This document shows, one piece after another, positions 1 to 8,905 of a DNA stretch of 35,195 nucleotides. The stretch's first letter is position 1, and each line of letters begins with the position of its first letter. The stretch is from Pirellulales bacterium (lineage in GTDB: Bacteria > Planctomycetota > Planctomycetia > Pirellulales > JACPPG01), in assembly GCA_036490175.1 (NCBI GenBank), contig DASXEJ010000265.1:1-35195 (forward strand). The letters run 5' to 3'. The notes under the pieces are model-generated. The model did no database searches and was not told where the DNA came from. It was given only the letters and a program-made list of their open reading frames with translations. The position numbers and the translations under genes are program-made.

Positions 1-749
1 TGCAGGGCCTCGGTCGCCGCAGTGGTTTGAGCAAGCTGATTGGAATTGTCTGAATAGTCAGACGCATTCGCAGCATAACCTGCTCCATACCCGCCTCCGT
101 AACCTCCGCCTCCATAGCCGCCTCCGCCGTAGCCGCCATAGCCTCCGTACCCGCCCATACCCATTCCCATTCCGAGGCCGTAGCCGAGTCCCAGGAGCCC
201 GAGGCCGCCCAGTCCTCCAAAGCCCAGTCCGCCGAATCCTAAACCACCGTATCCCAGGCCGCCGTATCCAAGTCCGTAGCCGCCGAACCCTTGATTAAAA
301 CCGCCGGCGAAACGTTGATTCGCGAACGCGCCTCGTCCAGCTTGAGTGGCCCCCAGATTTCCGCCGTGTCGCGTCAAGAAGTTGTTACCGCCGGCAGCGC
401 CCATCGCGCCTCGGCCTGTCGTGCCGGCTGCCATCCGACTGCTCGCACTGACGCTGTGGCGTGCCGCAAAGCTCTGTCCGCCGCCGTTGCCACCGCGGCT
501 AATTCCGGAAGAGCTAAAGCTGCGCGCCCCGCCCCCGCCGGACGCAGCACGATAGCCACCGCCGCCTCCCCGATACCCACCACCGCCCCCGCCGCGGTAA
601 CCTCCGCCTCCCCGCCCGCCTCCACCACCATGCCCTCCGCCCCCGCCATGGCCGCCGCCGCCACGCGCGTAACTCATGCTGCTGAAGTTTAGAACTGCTA
701 GCGCAACAAGTAGTGCCGTGACGATACGAGATGGTCTGCGCGTAATCAT
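1..749 (-). CDS. Glycine-rich exported protein, 3' end outside window
   Basis: This open frame starts at the ATG at 749 and runs without a stop to the window edge, giving at least 249 residues. The start is preceded by AAGGA eight bases upstream, a good ribosome binding site. The N-terminus is a clear Sec signal peptide: a basic MITRRPSR start, a hydrophobic core, and a likely cleavage after SYA near residue 28. The mature part opens with glycine/histidine runs, then a less repetitive middle, then tandem GYGGLG- and GFGGLG-like units and GGYGG repeats (roughly residues 165-230), followed by a more ordinary Asn/Ser/Thr/Gln-rich stretch at the cut. It looks like a low-complexity surface or matrix protein. 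No enzymatic domain is visible and I do not assign a function. Transcribed away from the ASCH gene. Confidence 0.8.
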   Translation of the reverse strand, partial: MITRRPSRIVTALLVALAVLNFSSMSYARGGGGHGGGGGHGGGGGRGGGGYRGGGGGGYRGGGGGYRAASGGGGARSFSSSGISRGGNGGGQSFAARHSVSASSRMAAGTTGRGAMGAAGGNNFLTRHGGNLGATQAGRGAFANQRFAGGFNQGFGGYGLGYGGLGYGGLGFGGLGFGGLGGLGLLGLGYGLGMGMGMGGYGGYGGYGGGGYGGGGYGGGYGAGYAANASDYSDNSNQLAQTTAATEAL

Positions 750-1351
750 TGTAAATCCTTCTTTTCGCGAGTATTCAATGGTGCCCAGCTTGTGACGTAG
801 AACTAATGCTACGCACTCGCAAGGGATGTGCCATTTCCTGGACGTCACGCCAATTTTCCGGGTATTTCGTCTCCGGACGTCCTGTGGTGCAATTATCGGG
901 GTAAGTCAATCGGTGCCAGGCGGATCACGGCGCGTGTTTGGCTATCAGGCTGGTTGCAAGCGAATCGGCCTGGTTTCCCCCAAGAGCGGCTTCGCATATA
1001 CGCGATTTCGGGCGCTCAATCCCCTACAGCGACAGGAATGCCCGGCCGGCTAATGTTAGCTATGCCGCAACGGCGGACTGTTTCGCTCCGAAGCGGTTAG
1101 AATGGCCGGTTGAGCAAAATGCCTACACGTGGCCGATATTCAGCACATCCGCGCTCCTGTCGGCGACGACTTTCTTTTGGGTCGGCCGCGCTTGTGTCAC
1201 GCGACAGTTTCAGGAAACCACCGGCAAATTCGCCTGATTGACGACGCCTACGTTGATCAACTACGCTACCGGACCGGTGCGTGTCTCATGGCCCTGCCGC
1301 GGCAGCGGGCTGGTCGGCGCGGGCGAAAACCCTTCAGATCAAGGGCCGGCA
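750..1351. other. Intergenic region without a recognised gene
   Basis: About 600 bases separate the divergent glycine-rich gene and the ASCH gene. The first bases carry the ribosome binding site of the glycine-rich gene on the minus strand. Short overlapping open frames occur here in several phases, but none has a domain I recognise or a convincing ribosome binding site, and no tRNA-like fold was seen. The open frame of the ASCH gene extends upstream to a TTG at 1238, but the conserved domain begins only at 1352. Confidence 0.5.
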
Positions 1352-1690
1352 GTGCTACTGTTCAAGAAGAGATTTCTGGCGGCCATTCGCGCCGGAGAAA
1401 AGACGCAGACCGTGCGGTTGTGGAAGCACCGCCGCATGAAGCCCGGACAGCGCAGCTATATTCCCGGCGCAGGGTACATCCAGATCGACTCGGTGGATGA
1501 AGTCGATTTGGACGAGCTGACCGACGAAGACGCCCGCCGCGACGGGTTCCAGAACGTCGAATTACTGCGCCGCGAGATCGTGCAGTTGTACGCTGACCAA
1601 CTGACCGAGGGCTATCGCACGTATCGCGTTATTTTCCACACCGTGGAAAAGGAAACGATGAGTGATGAATGCAAAATGCTGAGTGGCTAA
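1352..1690 (+). CDS. ASCH domain protein
   Basis: A protein of about 112 residues made almost entirely of one ASCH domain. It begins VLLFKKRFLAAIRAGEKTQT, followed by RLWKHRRMKPGQ, SYIPGAGYI and a DELTDEDARRDGF segment, which is the usual ASCH order (basic strand, K-T-x-T, PGQ turn, then the acidic helix). ASCH proteins are small beta-barrels related to PUA domains and are thought to bind RNA or nucleosides; some hydrolyse N4-acetylcytidine. The substrate cannot be told from the sequence. I choose the GTG at 1352 because the domain starts there; the frame is open upstream to TTG 1238 without a good ribosome binding site or any conserved residues. The last residues (SDECKMLSG) are encoded inside an inverted-repeat element, so the C-terminus appears recently altered. 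Confidence 0.72.
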   Translation: MLLFKKRFLAAIRAGEKTQTVRLWKHRRMKPGQRSYIPGAGYIQIDSVDEVDLDELTDEDARRDGFQNVELLRREIVQLYADQLTEGYRTYRVIFHTVEKETMSDECKMLSG

Positions 1691-1768
1691 ACTCACACTC
1701 CGGTCGCTCGACTCGCCTGTCTCGGCGTTCGTCTGTCTGACCAGTTCAGCGTTTCGCATTCATCACTC
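1660..1768. repeat. 109-bp palindromic element (23-bp inverted repeats)
   Basis: Bases 1660-1682 and 1746-1768 form an inverted repeat matching at 21 of 23 positions, with the identical outer core GAGTGATGAATGC. Pairing continues weakly inward. The element lies between the convergent ASCH and EF-G-like genes, includes the ASCH stop codon, and ends 10 bases before the EF-G-like stop. The size, the near-perfect ends and the position suggest a REP- or MITE-like dispersed repeat; it may also act as a two-way transcription terminator. No second copy was noticed in this window. Confidence 0.65.
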
Positions 1769-1778
1769 CGCGAGTCGG

Positions 1779-3875
1779 TTACTCTTCTTCCTCGTGCATG
1801 ACGGCCTTTTCCATAATTTCCTTCAGCGCGTGCGGCGGCACGACGTCGTAGCGGCTGAACTCCATCGTGTAGCTGCCTTGGCCGCCCGTCATGCTCGACA
1901 GGCTGCGCGCGTATGTGGTCACTTCGGCCAAGGGAACTTCCATCGTCACGGTTTGCAGGTCACCGCCGGCTGACTCCATGCCCAGCGGTCGGCCCCGCCG
2001 GCTCGACATATCGCTGTTCACATCCCCCAGCTTGTCACCCGGCACGGTCACGTGCAGTTTGACGATCGGCTCCAAGAGCGAGGGCCGGGCTTCGCGAAAC
2101 ACGTTGCGAAAGGCCATCGAGCCCGCCGTCTTGAAGGCGGCTTCCGAGCTGTCGACGGGGTGATGCTTGCCGAAGAAAACTTCCACGGCGACGTTCTGAA
2201 TTTTGAAACCCGCGATGACGCCTTTTTCCAACCGCTCTTTGAATCCCTTCTCGACAGCCGGCAGGAAATTGTTGGGGATGGTGCCCCCTACGATCGAGTC
2301 GACCCACAAAAAGTTGCGGGCCGCGTCGTAGTGATATTCGCGCATCGAGGGAAATCGCTGTTTGGTGGCGTACTCCTCGAGTTTGCTTCCCTCGGGCATG
2401 GGGTAAATTCGAATATGGACCTCGCCGAACTGGCCACGGCCGCCGGTCTGTTTCTTGTGACGGTAGCTCCCCTCGGCCTGGGTCTGGATCGTCTCGCGGT
2501 AGGGGATCTTGGGCTCCTTAGCGTCGACTTCGACCTTGTCGCGGCGTTTGAGTCGCTCGCGCAATAGCTGCAAATGCAGCTCGCTCATGCCGGTCATCAC
2601 CAATTCATGAGTCTGCTGGTCGTGGTCCAAACGGAGCGTGGGATCTTCTTCCACGATTTTGTGCAGCGCGCCGGAGAGTTTCCCTTCGTCACCACGCGTT
2701 TTCGGCGTGACGGCCAGGCCGACCATCGGCGTGGGAAAATGTATCGGGGTGAGCGTAATGTCACCCAGACAGGTGCCAGTGTGCAGCTCTTCGGACTTTG
2801 CCACGGCCACGATGTCGCCTGGGACCGCCACCTCAACCGGCTCTGTAGTGCCCCCCTGCACGCACAGCGGCTGGTGAATCTTGACCGGCTTTCGCGCGGT
2901 CGAAGCGTGCAGCGTATCGTCTTTCTTGAGGGTCCCGGACAAGACCCGCATATAGCTCAGCCGCTGCACGAAGGGATCGATCCGCGTCTTGAAAACCTGA
3001 GCCACGACCGGGCCGCTGGGGTCGGCATGAATCTCGACTTCGGTGCCGTCGGCCAGCGTCCCGTGGCGGATGATCTTGTCAGGCGGCAGCGCGCACAGCG
3101 CCAAGGCATCGAGAAATTCGGGCACGCCCAGGCCGGACTTGCCGGCCACGCAAACGATCGGAATTAAATTGCCAGCGGCCACGGCCTCGACGATCAGCCG
3201 TGAGATCTCTTCGGCCGTGGGGGGTGTCCCCTCGAAGTAGCGTTCGGTGGCACCTTCGTCGACTTCAATGATCGACTCGATAAGCGAATCCGTGAGCGAC
3301 TTCGGATCGACGAGCGCGCCGGTTACATCGGCCGGAGGATTAAGCGTGCTGGCCACGCCATGGAAATCGTGCCCGCTACCCAACGGAACGTTGAGCGGCA
3401 CGCAGGCGTTACCGAACACAGCGCGTATGTTCTTGAGCAACTCAGGGAAATCGATGTGATCCGAGTCCATCTTACTGATGACGATGATCCGTCCGAGGCC
3501 CGCCTTGCCGGCTTCCTGGAAAACGCGGCGGGTGTTGACTTCGACGCCCGAGTGGGCATTCACAAAGATGGCGGCCGTGTCGACACCGGCCAGGGCGGCA
3601 ATCGTTTGCCCGATAAAGTCTGGATAGCCCGGCGTGTCGATGACGTTGAAAATCTTGCCGGCGTGGTTGAAGTGAATCAGACTCGATTCGATCGTGTGCT
3701 TATGGTGCTTTTCTTCTTCGTCGAAATCGCAGACGCTGGTGCCGTTCTCGACGCTGGCGGGATGTTTGATTGCACCTGTTTTGGCGAGCAACGCGTCAGC
3801 TAAGGTCGTCTTTCCTGCTGACCCGTGCCCACAAAATGCAATGTTGCGGATGTCCTCGACCTTGTGCTGAGCCAT
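1779..3875 (-). CDS. Elongation factor G-like GTPase (EF-G paralogue)
   Basis: A 698-residue translational GTPase with the full EF-G domain order: G domain with P-loop GHGSAGKT at residues 16-23, DTPG at 80-83, then the beta-barrel domain II, and the C-terminal domains III-V. It differs from ribosomal EF-G in two signature places: DTPGH is DTPGY (Tyr84 instead of the GTPase-stimulating histidine), and NKMD is SKMD (134-137). The usual switch-I RGITI is also absent. These features match the EF-G-like/FusA2 subgroup, whose role is not settled, so the true EF-G is probably encoded elsewhere. The start at 3875 (MAQHKVEDIRN) has AAAGGA upstream; an in-frame extension to 3926 lacks conserved residues. 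It lies 84 bases after hisA in the same direction and may be cotranscribed. Confidence 0.93.
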   Translation of the reverse strand: MAQHKVEDIRNIAFCGHGSAGKTTLADALLAKTGAIKHPASVENGTSVCDFDEEEKHHKHTIESSLIHFNHAGKIFNVIDTPGYPDFIGQTIAALAGVDTAAIFVNAHSGVEVNTRRVFQEAGKAGLGRIIVISKMDSDHIDFPELLKNIRAVFGNACVPLNVPLGSGHDFHGVASTLNPPADVTGALVDPKSLTDSLIESIIEVDEGATERYFEGTPPTAEEISRLIVEAVAAGNLIPIVCVAGKSGLGVPEFLDALALCALPPDKIIRHGTLADGTEVEIHADPSGPVVAQVFKTRIDPFVQRLSYMRVLSGTLKKDDTLHASTARKPVKIHQPLCVQGGTTEPVEVAVPGDIVAVAKSEELHTGTCLGDITLTPIHFPTPMVGLAVTPKTRGDEGKLSGALHKIVEEDPTLRLDHDQQTHELVMTGMSELHLQLLRERLKRRDKVEVDAKEPKIPYRETIQTQAEGSYRHKKQTGGRGQFGEVHIRIYPMPEGSKLEEYATKQRFPSMREYHYDAARNFLWVDSIVGGTIPNNFLPAVEKGFKERLEKGVIAGFKIQNVAVEVFFGKHHPVDSSEAAFKTAGSMAFRNVFREARPSLLEPIVKLHVTVPGDKLGDVNSDMSSRRGRPLGMESAGGDLQTVTMEVPLAEVTTYARSLSSMTGGQGSYTMEFSRYDVVPPHALKEIMEKAVMHEEEE

Positions 3876-3959
3876 GAAACCATCCTTTGGGCTTGATGCG
3901 TAGTAACGTGGACTGCCGCGCGGCAAGTGCGCGAGGCCACGGGAACAACACCAAAAACG

Positions 3960-4691
3960 CTAGTTGTCGGTACTCCTCCTTTCGGCAGCAGACAGCGCCT
4001 CGCGCACGGTGAACTTGGCGTCGTATAAAGCGCGGCCAATCACACAGCCTGCCAGGCGCAGGGCCGCCAGCCGGCACACATCATCGACGGTATGCACGCC
4101 CCCGGAAGCAACGACCGGCAGACTGGTGGCGTCGCGCATCTCGGCCATGGCGGACAGATTTGGTCCGCACAACATGCCGTCGGCCGCGATATCTGTGTAG
4201 ATGATCGCAGCGACGGGCTCGGACGTGAATTGCCTCGCCAGATCCGTGGCCGGCACGCTGCTGGTCGCGAGCCAGCCGTCGGTGGCAACGTTTCCATCCC
4301 GGGCATCGATTCCCAACACCAGCCGGCCGGGAAACTCTCGACACAAAGCACGGAACCATTCGGGCTCGCGCAGCGCGCGTGTGCCGATCACCAATCGCGA
4401 CAAGCCGGCCTGGAGCAACGTGCGAATCGTGGCTTCGTCGCGGATGCCGCCACCTAGCTCGCACGGCACATCCACCGCGGCAAGTATTGCCTGCACGCTT
4501 GGCAAGTTCGTGGGTCGGCCATCGCGCGCGCCGTCCAAATCGACGAGATGCAGATACTGAGCGCCTTCGGCGACCCAATGCCGCGCCATGGCAACGGGAT
4601 CGTCGCCGAAAACGGTCTCACGGTTGTAATCGCCTTGTTGTAGGCGGACACATTTGCCGCCGCGCAAGTCGATCGCCGGCCAGATTTGCAT
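3960..4691 (-). CDS. hisA: Phosphoribosylformimino-AICAR ribotide isomerase (HisA)
   Basis: HisA catalyses the Amadori rearrangement of ProFAR to PRFAR, the fourth step of histidine biosynthesis, in the cytoplasm. The 243-residue protein is a complete (beta/alpha)8 barrel of normal length. The N-terminal MQIWPAIDLRGGKCVRLQQG carries the catalytic Asp8, and GIDARDG at 128-134 carries the second catalytic Asp129. The two phosphate-binding glycine motifs are present as GGGIRD (80-85) and ASGGVH (195-200). The start at 4691 is set by this conserved N-terminus; the frame is open further upstream to 4730 but those residues are not family-like. No other his gene is adjacent; the downstream neighbour is the EF-G-like GTPase. 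Confidence 0.96.
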   Translation of the reverse strand: MQIWPAIDLRGGKCVRLQQGDYNRETVFGDDPVAMARHWVAEGAQYLHLVDLDGARDGRPTNLPSVQAILAAVDVPCELGGGIRDEATIRTLLQAGLSRLVIGTRALREPEWFRALCREFPGRLVLGIDARDGNVATDGWLATSSVPATDLARQFTSEPVAAIIYTDIAADGMLCGPNLSAMAEMRDATSLPVVASGGVHTVDDVCRLAALRLAGCVIGRALYDAKFTVREALSAAERRSTDN

Positions 4692-4880
4692 ACCGCGTGC
4701 ATCCCCGCGCGCAACCAAGACAAAGGACAAAGTTCAAATATCGCACACAAAAATTCGACTAGCAAGAGTTGCCGCGTACGAGAAGCACGTCAAAACCTGG
4801 CGCGCAGGGCAACGCCTACCCTGACAAGTATACGCCGCAGAGTCGGCCCGAGTGTGCCGCGTACGAGGGCCCCCGATGAA

Positions 4881-4900
4881 GGCGGCCAACAAGGGCCGCC
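4881..4900 (-). terminator. Hairpin terminator after mcsB
   Basis: A perfect 7-bp GGCGGCC/GGCCGCC stem with a six-base loop starts nine bases after the mcsB stop codon. It is not followed by a clear T run, so it may need other factors or only protect the transcript end. Confidence 0.5.
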
Positions 4901-4908
4901 GCGGCAGC

Positions 4909-5997
4909 CTAATTCTGGTTCACGCCGTCGCCGCCGCGCTCTTCCTTGTTCAACAGGCGGCGCAGATAGCGGGCCCGCTCGATATTGCGGTCGGCCGTGT
5001 CCAACTCGCCCCCGGTGATCTTCTGCAGGTGGGCGGGCTGCGTGTAAATGAAGAGCTTGTTGACCGTGGGGATTTCCAGATCGTGGATCAGCCCTAGGTT
5101 GACCCCCATGCGCACGCTCGACAGCAAGTGCATTGTTTCTTCCGAGCTGATGGTTTGCGCCGTACGCAAAATCCCATAGGCCCGACTTACCCGATCGTGC
5201 AGATTTTCATGGCTTTCACGAACCAAAAACTCGCGCGCCTTGCGCTCGTAGTCGATAATCGTGGGGATTACGTCGCCGACCTGCTTGACGAGGTCTGCTT
5301 CGCTCCGCCCCAGCGTGATCTGGTTGCTGATCTGGTAGAAGTCTCCCATGGCCTGGGATCCTTCGCCGTATAGACCACGCACGGCCAGGCTGATTTTTTG
5401 CAACGACCGGAAAAGTTTGTCGATCTGTCGCGTGATAACCAGCGCCGGCAGGTGCAGCATCACGCTGACGCGCATGCCGGTGCCAACATTCGTAGGGCAG
5501 GCCGTCAGATATCCCAGATGCTCGTTGAAAGCATAGGTGATTTGCTTTTCGACCAGGTCGTCGACGCGATTAATCGTCTCCCAGGCGTTCTGCAGGTTCA
5601 GCCCGCTCTGGATTACCTGGATTCGCAGGTGATCTTCCTCGTTGATCATCAGGCTGATTTGCTCGTTCTCGGCAATCACCACGCCGCGCGGTCCATCCCC
5701 TTCGGAATGCTCGCGGCTGATCAACTGCCGCTCGACGAGAAACTGCCGATCCAAGGCGACCAACTTGTTGACGTCGACGAACGACAACGGCCCCAAATCG
5801 CCGATAGCCACGATCCGCTCGCGGAGCACGCGCTCGATCTCGGTGCGGTCGCCAGGATTGGCGCGGCTGATGAACGGAAAGTCGGCCAGATTGCGCGCCA
5901 GCCGGATACGACTGCTCATGACGATATCGGCTTCGGGTCCCGCGCCCCGCAGCCATTCGCCGCTAGTACGTGCCAAGCTGGTAAAATCCACGTTCAT
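4909..5997 (-). CDS. mcsB: Protein arginine kinase McsB
   Basis: McsB phosphorylates arginine side chains on proteins, in Gram-positive bacteria marking them for the ClpC-ClpP protease. This 362-residue protein has the phosphagen-kinase fold. Residues 28-37 (SSRIRLARNL) form the N-terminal nucleotide-binding motif, and CPTNVGTGMR at 167-176 holds the catalytic cysteine Cys167. The acidic catalytic loop region around INEEDHLR (118-125) is conserved. Near the C-terminus the motif known in McsB as RDxxRA, which binds phosphoarginine allosterically, reads RNIERA (337-342), with Asn in place of Asp. It follows mcsA by 155 bases and is probably cotranscribed with it. Neither ctsR nor clpC lies beside it, unlike the Bacillus operon. 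Confidence 0.96.
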   Translation of the reverse strand: MNVDFTSLARTSGEWLRGAGPEADIVMSSRIRLARNLADFPFISRANPGDRTEIERVLRERIVAIGDLGPLSFVDVNKLVALDRQFLVERQLISREHSEGDGPRGVVIAENEQISLMINEEDHLRIQVIQSGLNLQNAWETINRVDDLVEKQITYAFNEHLGYLTACPTNVGTGMRVSVMLHLPALVITRQIDKLFRSLQKISLAVRGLYGEGSQAMGDFYQISNQITLGRSEADLVKQVGDVIPTIIDYERKAREFLVRESHENLHDRVSRAYGILRTAQTISSEETMHLLSSVRMGVNLGLIHDLEIPTVNKLFIYTQPAHLQKITGGELDTADRNIERARYLRRLLNKEERGGDGVNQN

Positions 5998-6090
5998 TGA
6001 ATCCGGGATGCGTTCTCTAAAATGTCGATTCGCGTTTCAAATACCCTGGTCGCGACCGGCGGACCACTATCTCGAACTTTACCTTCTCGG

Positions 6091-6110
6091 GGACTTCCGT
6101 GCCGAAATCC
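6091..6110 (-). other. Small hairpin between mcsA and mcsB
   Basis: On the minus strand a 7-bp stem (GGATTTC pairing with GAAGTCC, one G-U pair) with a six-base loop sits in the 155-base mcsA-mcsB spacer. It could tune mcsB expression or mRNA stability. There is no T run after it. Confidence 0.3.
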
Positions 6111-6152
6111 ACCCGCGCCTGGCCGCGCGACAGACTCCAGGATAAACAGGCG

Positions 6153-6656
6153 TCAGGAAGATTGCTCGATCTGCCGAATTTCGTCCCGCAATTTCGACGC
6201 GCGCTCGTAGTCTTCGCCGGTGATTGCTTCTTTCATTTCGCGTCGCAGGCGGATCAGATCGGTCTGGCGATCGGTATTCGCCGGCGACCGTTGGGGCCGC
6301 TTGCCGACATGCTGCAATTCGCCGTGAATGTTCAGAATCAACGGCTCCAGTTCCTTCTGGAAGCAGACATAGTCGTGCGGGCAGCCTAATCGCCCCTCTT
6401 TGCGGAACTCGAAGAACGTGATGCCGCAGATCGGACAGGCCTGCTGGTCTAATCGGGCTAGCTCCTCCGCCGTCTGGCCGACGGCCAATTGCTGAGCCAG
6501 CGCACCGGCCAAGCTCTGGCCGCCAGGTTGTTCCTGTTCCGACTCGGTCAGATAGGCCCGGGCGTGTTGCTCGCAGAGGTGCAATTCCTGCGGCTTGCCA
6601 CCGGTCAATTCGGTGATGTGAAAGGTCGCCGGTTTGTCGCAGCGCTGGCACTTCAT
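6153..6656 (-). CDS. mcsA: McsA-type zinc-finger/UVR protein, McsB activator
   Basis: A 167-residue protein with two zinc-binding clusters and a C-terminal UVR motif, the arrangement of McsA. The first cluster is C3xxC6 with C28xxH31 (CEQH); the second is C74PIC77 with C92 and C98 (CPHDYVC). The UVR coiled segment spans about residues 132-165 (LRREMKEAITGEDYERASKL). McsA binds zinc and stimulates the kinase McsB, which here lies directly downstream. The start at ATG 6656 is fixed by the MKCQRC N-terminus typical of the family; upstream codons to 6890 look non-coding. Ribosome binding is not strong. Confidence 0.92.
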   Translation of the reverse strand: MKCQRCDKPATFHITELTGGKPQELHLCEQHARAYLTESEQEQPGGQSLAGALAQQLAVGQTAEELARLDQQACPICGITFFEFRKEGRLGCPHDYVCFQKELEPLILNIHGELQHVGKRPQRSPANTDRQTDLIRLRREMKEAITGEDYERASKLRDEIRQIEQSS

Positions 6657-7368
6657 CCGCGCGGTCCTGCGTGCTAAATCACGACGTGGGGAAAGCCACA
6701 AATCGGTTGCCGCAAAGCAGTTTAGATGCTTCGTTACAAAAGCCCAAGGGATTCTATCAGTACCCCCCAGAGTGTCAATGCCGGCCGCGCGCCGGCGGCC
6801 TTCGGGACGCTTTGAATCGGCTGGCAACCTTCCCTGGACGTCGGAGGCGACAGCGCGCTCGACGGCCGACACCGCTCGACTGAGGGGCACCTGTCACGAC
6901 ATTTCAGTTGGCGTTCGCATTGTCGCCCGCCCCGCGGCAGAAACCCGTAGATCGTCGGCGTCATGGTGGTCGCGGTGGCAGAGCATCATGCCCTCGCGTT
7001 CCAAATGATAGACATCTCGGCCCCATGCGGCATTAACCTGAGTACCTAGAATGCTGACAGCACCGTTTGCTCAAACCATTGCGCTCCGCACGGCGACCAG
7101 CTTCCGTTGTGAGGATTTTGGACCGCTGTTAAGCTAGCCCCACGGCAATGTTGTGCATAGCGTGGGCTGTCACGCAACGAACGCGCATGCGCGCGGCGAA
7201 CCTGGGCCTGCTGGTGGTGGTCGTTGTCGATAGTGGCCGGGGTGTCCAAGGGGTGCAAAAAGCTCTTATGCCGCGCCCGGCTGCGGATCGTACCTTCGCC
7301 TGGGGGATTTTGGTGCTGACCGCGTTGCCGCCCCCGTGCAACGCACCTACGACTGCGAGACATTGCGG
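6657..7368. other. Intergenic region between divergent mcsA and trpE
   Basis: Roughly 700 bases without a gene I can support. Open frames exist on both strands because the DNA is GC-rich, but none has a recognisable domain. It must contain promoters for mcsA (minus) and trpE (plus); I could not fix them. There is no short open frame with tandem Trp codons, so no classical trp leader peptide, and no CIRCE or CtsR box was recognised before mcsA. The coding frame of trpE is open upstream to a GTG at 7336. Confidence 0.5.
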
Positions 7369-8895
7369 ATGGGACACTACCCCGACTTCGACACGTTCTG
7401 TCGCCTCTCTGCGGAGGTGCATCTGGTGCCGGTCTACCGCCGGCTGCTGAGTGACATGTTAACGCCCGTGACCGCGCTGCGGCGAGTCGATTCAGGACGT
7501 TGCGCATGCCTGTTCGAGAGCGTTGTCGGCGGCGAACGGGTGGGCCGGTATAGCTTTGTCGCGGCCGGGCCCTTTCTCGAATTCGAAGCGCGCGGCAACG
7601 AGGTGACTGTGACCACCCTTGCAGCGGGCACCCCGCGTACCGAACGATTCACTTCGGCCGACCCCCTGGAAGAATTGAAGCGGCAGGTCGGCCGCTGGCG
7701 ATCCGCCACGCTGCCCGATCTCCCGCCGTTTTGCAGCGGCGCCGTGGGCTATGCCGGCTACGACGCCGTGCGGTATGTCGAGAATCTGCCCAACGCGCCC
7801 GAGGACGATCGCCATCTGCCCGACCTGGCGTTTGCCTTCTTCGATCACATGCTGGTCTTCGACAATATTACGAAGACGATGACGGTAGTGGCCATGGCGC
7901 GACTGGCCGACGGCCCGCGCAGCCGCGCGGAGCTACAAATCGCCTACGACGAGGCTTGCGGTCGCGTCGATGCCTTGGTCGAGCAAATGGCGACGCCCGG
8001 CTTCGACCCGCGCCCGGTGGATATCGTCACCGGCGGCGAACCGCGGGTGAAGTACGAATCGAATTTCACCCAGGCCGGCTTCGAGGCGGCCGTCGAACGC
8101 TGCCTGGAGTACATTCGAGCCGGCGACATTTTTCAGGTCGTCCTTAGCCAGCGGCTGAAAACCAAGATCACCGCCCCGCCGTTCGAAATCTATCGCACGC
8201 TGCGGATCGTGAACCCCAGCCCTTTCATGTTTTACCTGCGGATGCCGCAGGTGACGTTGGTCGGCAGCTCGCCCGAGATCCTGGTACGCGTGATGCACGG
8301 CGAGGTCACCGTCCGTCCGCTGGCCGGCACCCGGCCGCGTGGCGCCACCGATGAAGAAGACCGCCGCCTGGCCGACGAGCTGCTGGCCGATCCCAAGGAA
8401 CGTGCCGAGCACGTCATGCTGGTTGACCTGGGACGCAACGACGTAGGGCGTGTGGCCCGTTATGGATCCGTGGAACTCTCGGACGTCATGACCGTCGAGC
8501 GGTACAGTCACGTCATGCACATCACTTCCAACGTCACCGGCCAGTTGGCGCCGGGCCGTGACGCCTTCGATGCTCTGCGAGCCTGTTTGCCGGCCGGTAC
8601 CGTCTCGGGCGCGCCCAAGGTGCGTGCCATGCAGATCATCGACGAGTTCGAGCCGCACCGCCGCGGGCCCTACGCCGGCGCCGTCGGCTATTTCGACTTC
8701 GCTGGCAACATGGACACCTGCATTGCGCTGCGGACGATGGTCGTGCAGAACGGCTACGCCTATGTTCAGGCCGGGGCCGGGCTGGTGGCCGACAGCGTGC
8801 CTACGGCCGAATACCAGGAAACGCTCAACAAAGCCCGCGGCCTGCTCAAGGCGATCGAGATCACGGAAGAAAGAATGCAGGGACAGAAGAAATGA
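7369..8895 (+). CDS. trpE: Anthranilate synthase component I
   Basis: TrpE makes anthranilate from chorismate in tryptophan biosynthesis, with ammonia supplied by the TrpG subunit. The 508-residue protein contains the tryptophan-sensing motif as LFES (residues 48-51, usually LLES) and the whole chorismate-binding domain: GTRPRGAT, the [10 protein letters not shown] block, [28 protein letters not shown] and the C-terminal [19 protein letters not shown]. The feedback motif and overall pattern favour TrpE over PabB. ATG 7369 ([10 protein letters not shown]) fits the family start; GTG 7336 is an in-frame alternative. No trpG lies in the window. The next gene begins ten bases after the stop. Confidence 0.94.
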   Translation: MGHYPDFDTFCRLSAEVHLVPVYRRLLSDMLTPVTALRRVDSGRCACLFESVVGGERVGRYSFVAAGPFLEFEARGNEVTVTTLAAGTPRTERFTSADPLEELKRQVGRWRSATLPDLPPFCSGAVGYAGYDAVRYVENLPNAPEDDRHLPDLAFAFFDHMLVFDNITKTMTVVAMARLADGPRSRAELQIAYDEACGRVDALVEQMATPGFDPRPVDIVTGGEPRVKYESNFTQAGFEAAVERCLEYIRAGDIFQVVLSQRLKTKITAPPFEIYRTLRIVNPSPFMFYLRMPQVTLVGSSPEILVRVMHGEVTVRPLAGTRPRGATDEEDRRLADELLADPKERAEHVMLVDLGRNDVGRVARYGSVELSDVMTVERYSHVMHITSNVTGQLAPGRDAFDALRACLPAGTVSGAPKVRAMQIIDEFEPHRRGPYAGAVGYFDFAGNMDTCIALRTMVVQNGYAYVQAGAGLVADSVPTAEYQETLNKARGLLKAIEITEERMQGQKK

Positions 8896-8905
8896 CGAAC
8901 GCGAC

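Noticed and set aside
1238-1351. Longer ASCH protein from TTG 1238
   Set aside because: No ribosome binding site, and no conserved residue precedes the domain start at 1352.
7148-7368. A trp leader peptide before trpE
   Set aside because: No short frame with adjacent Trp codons followed by an attenuator was seen.
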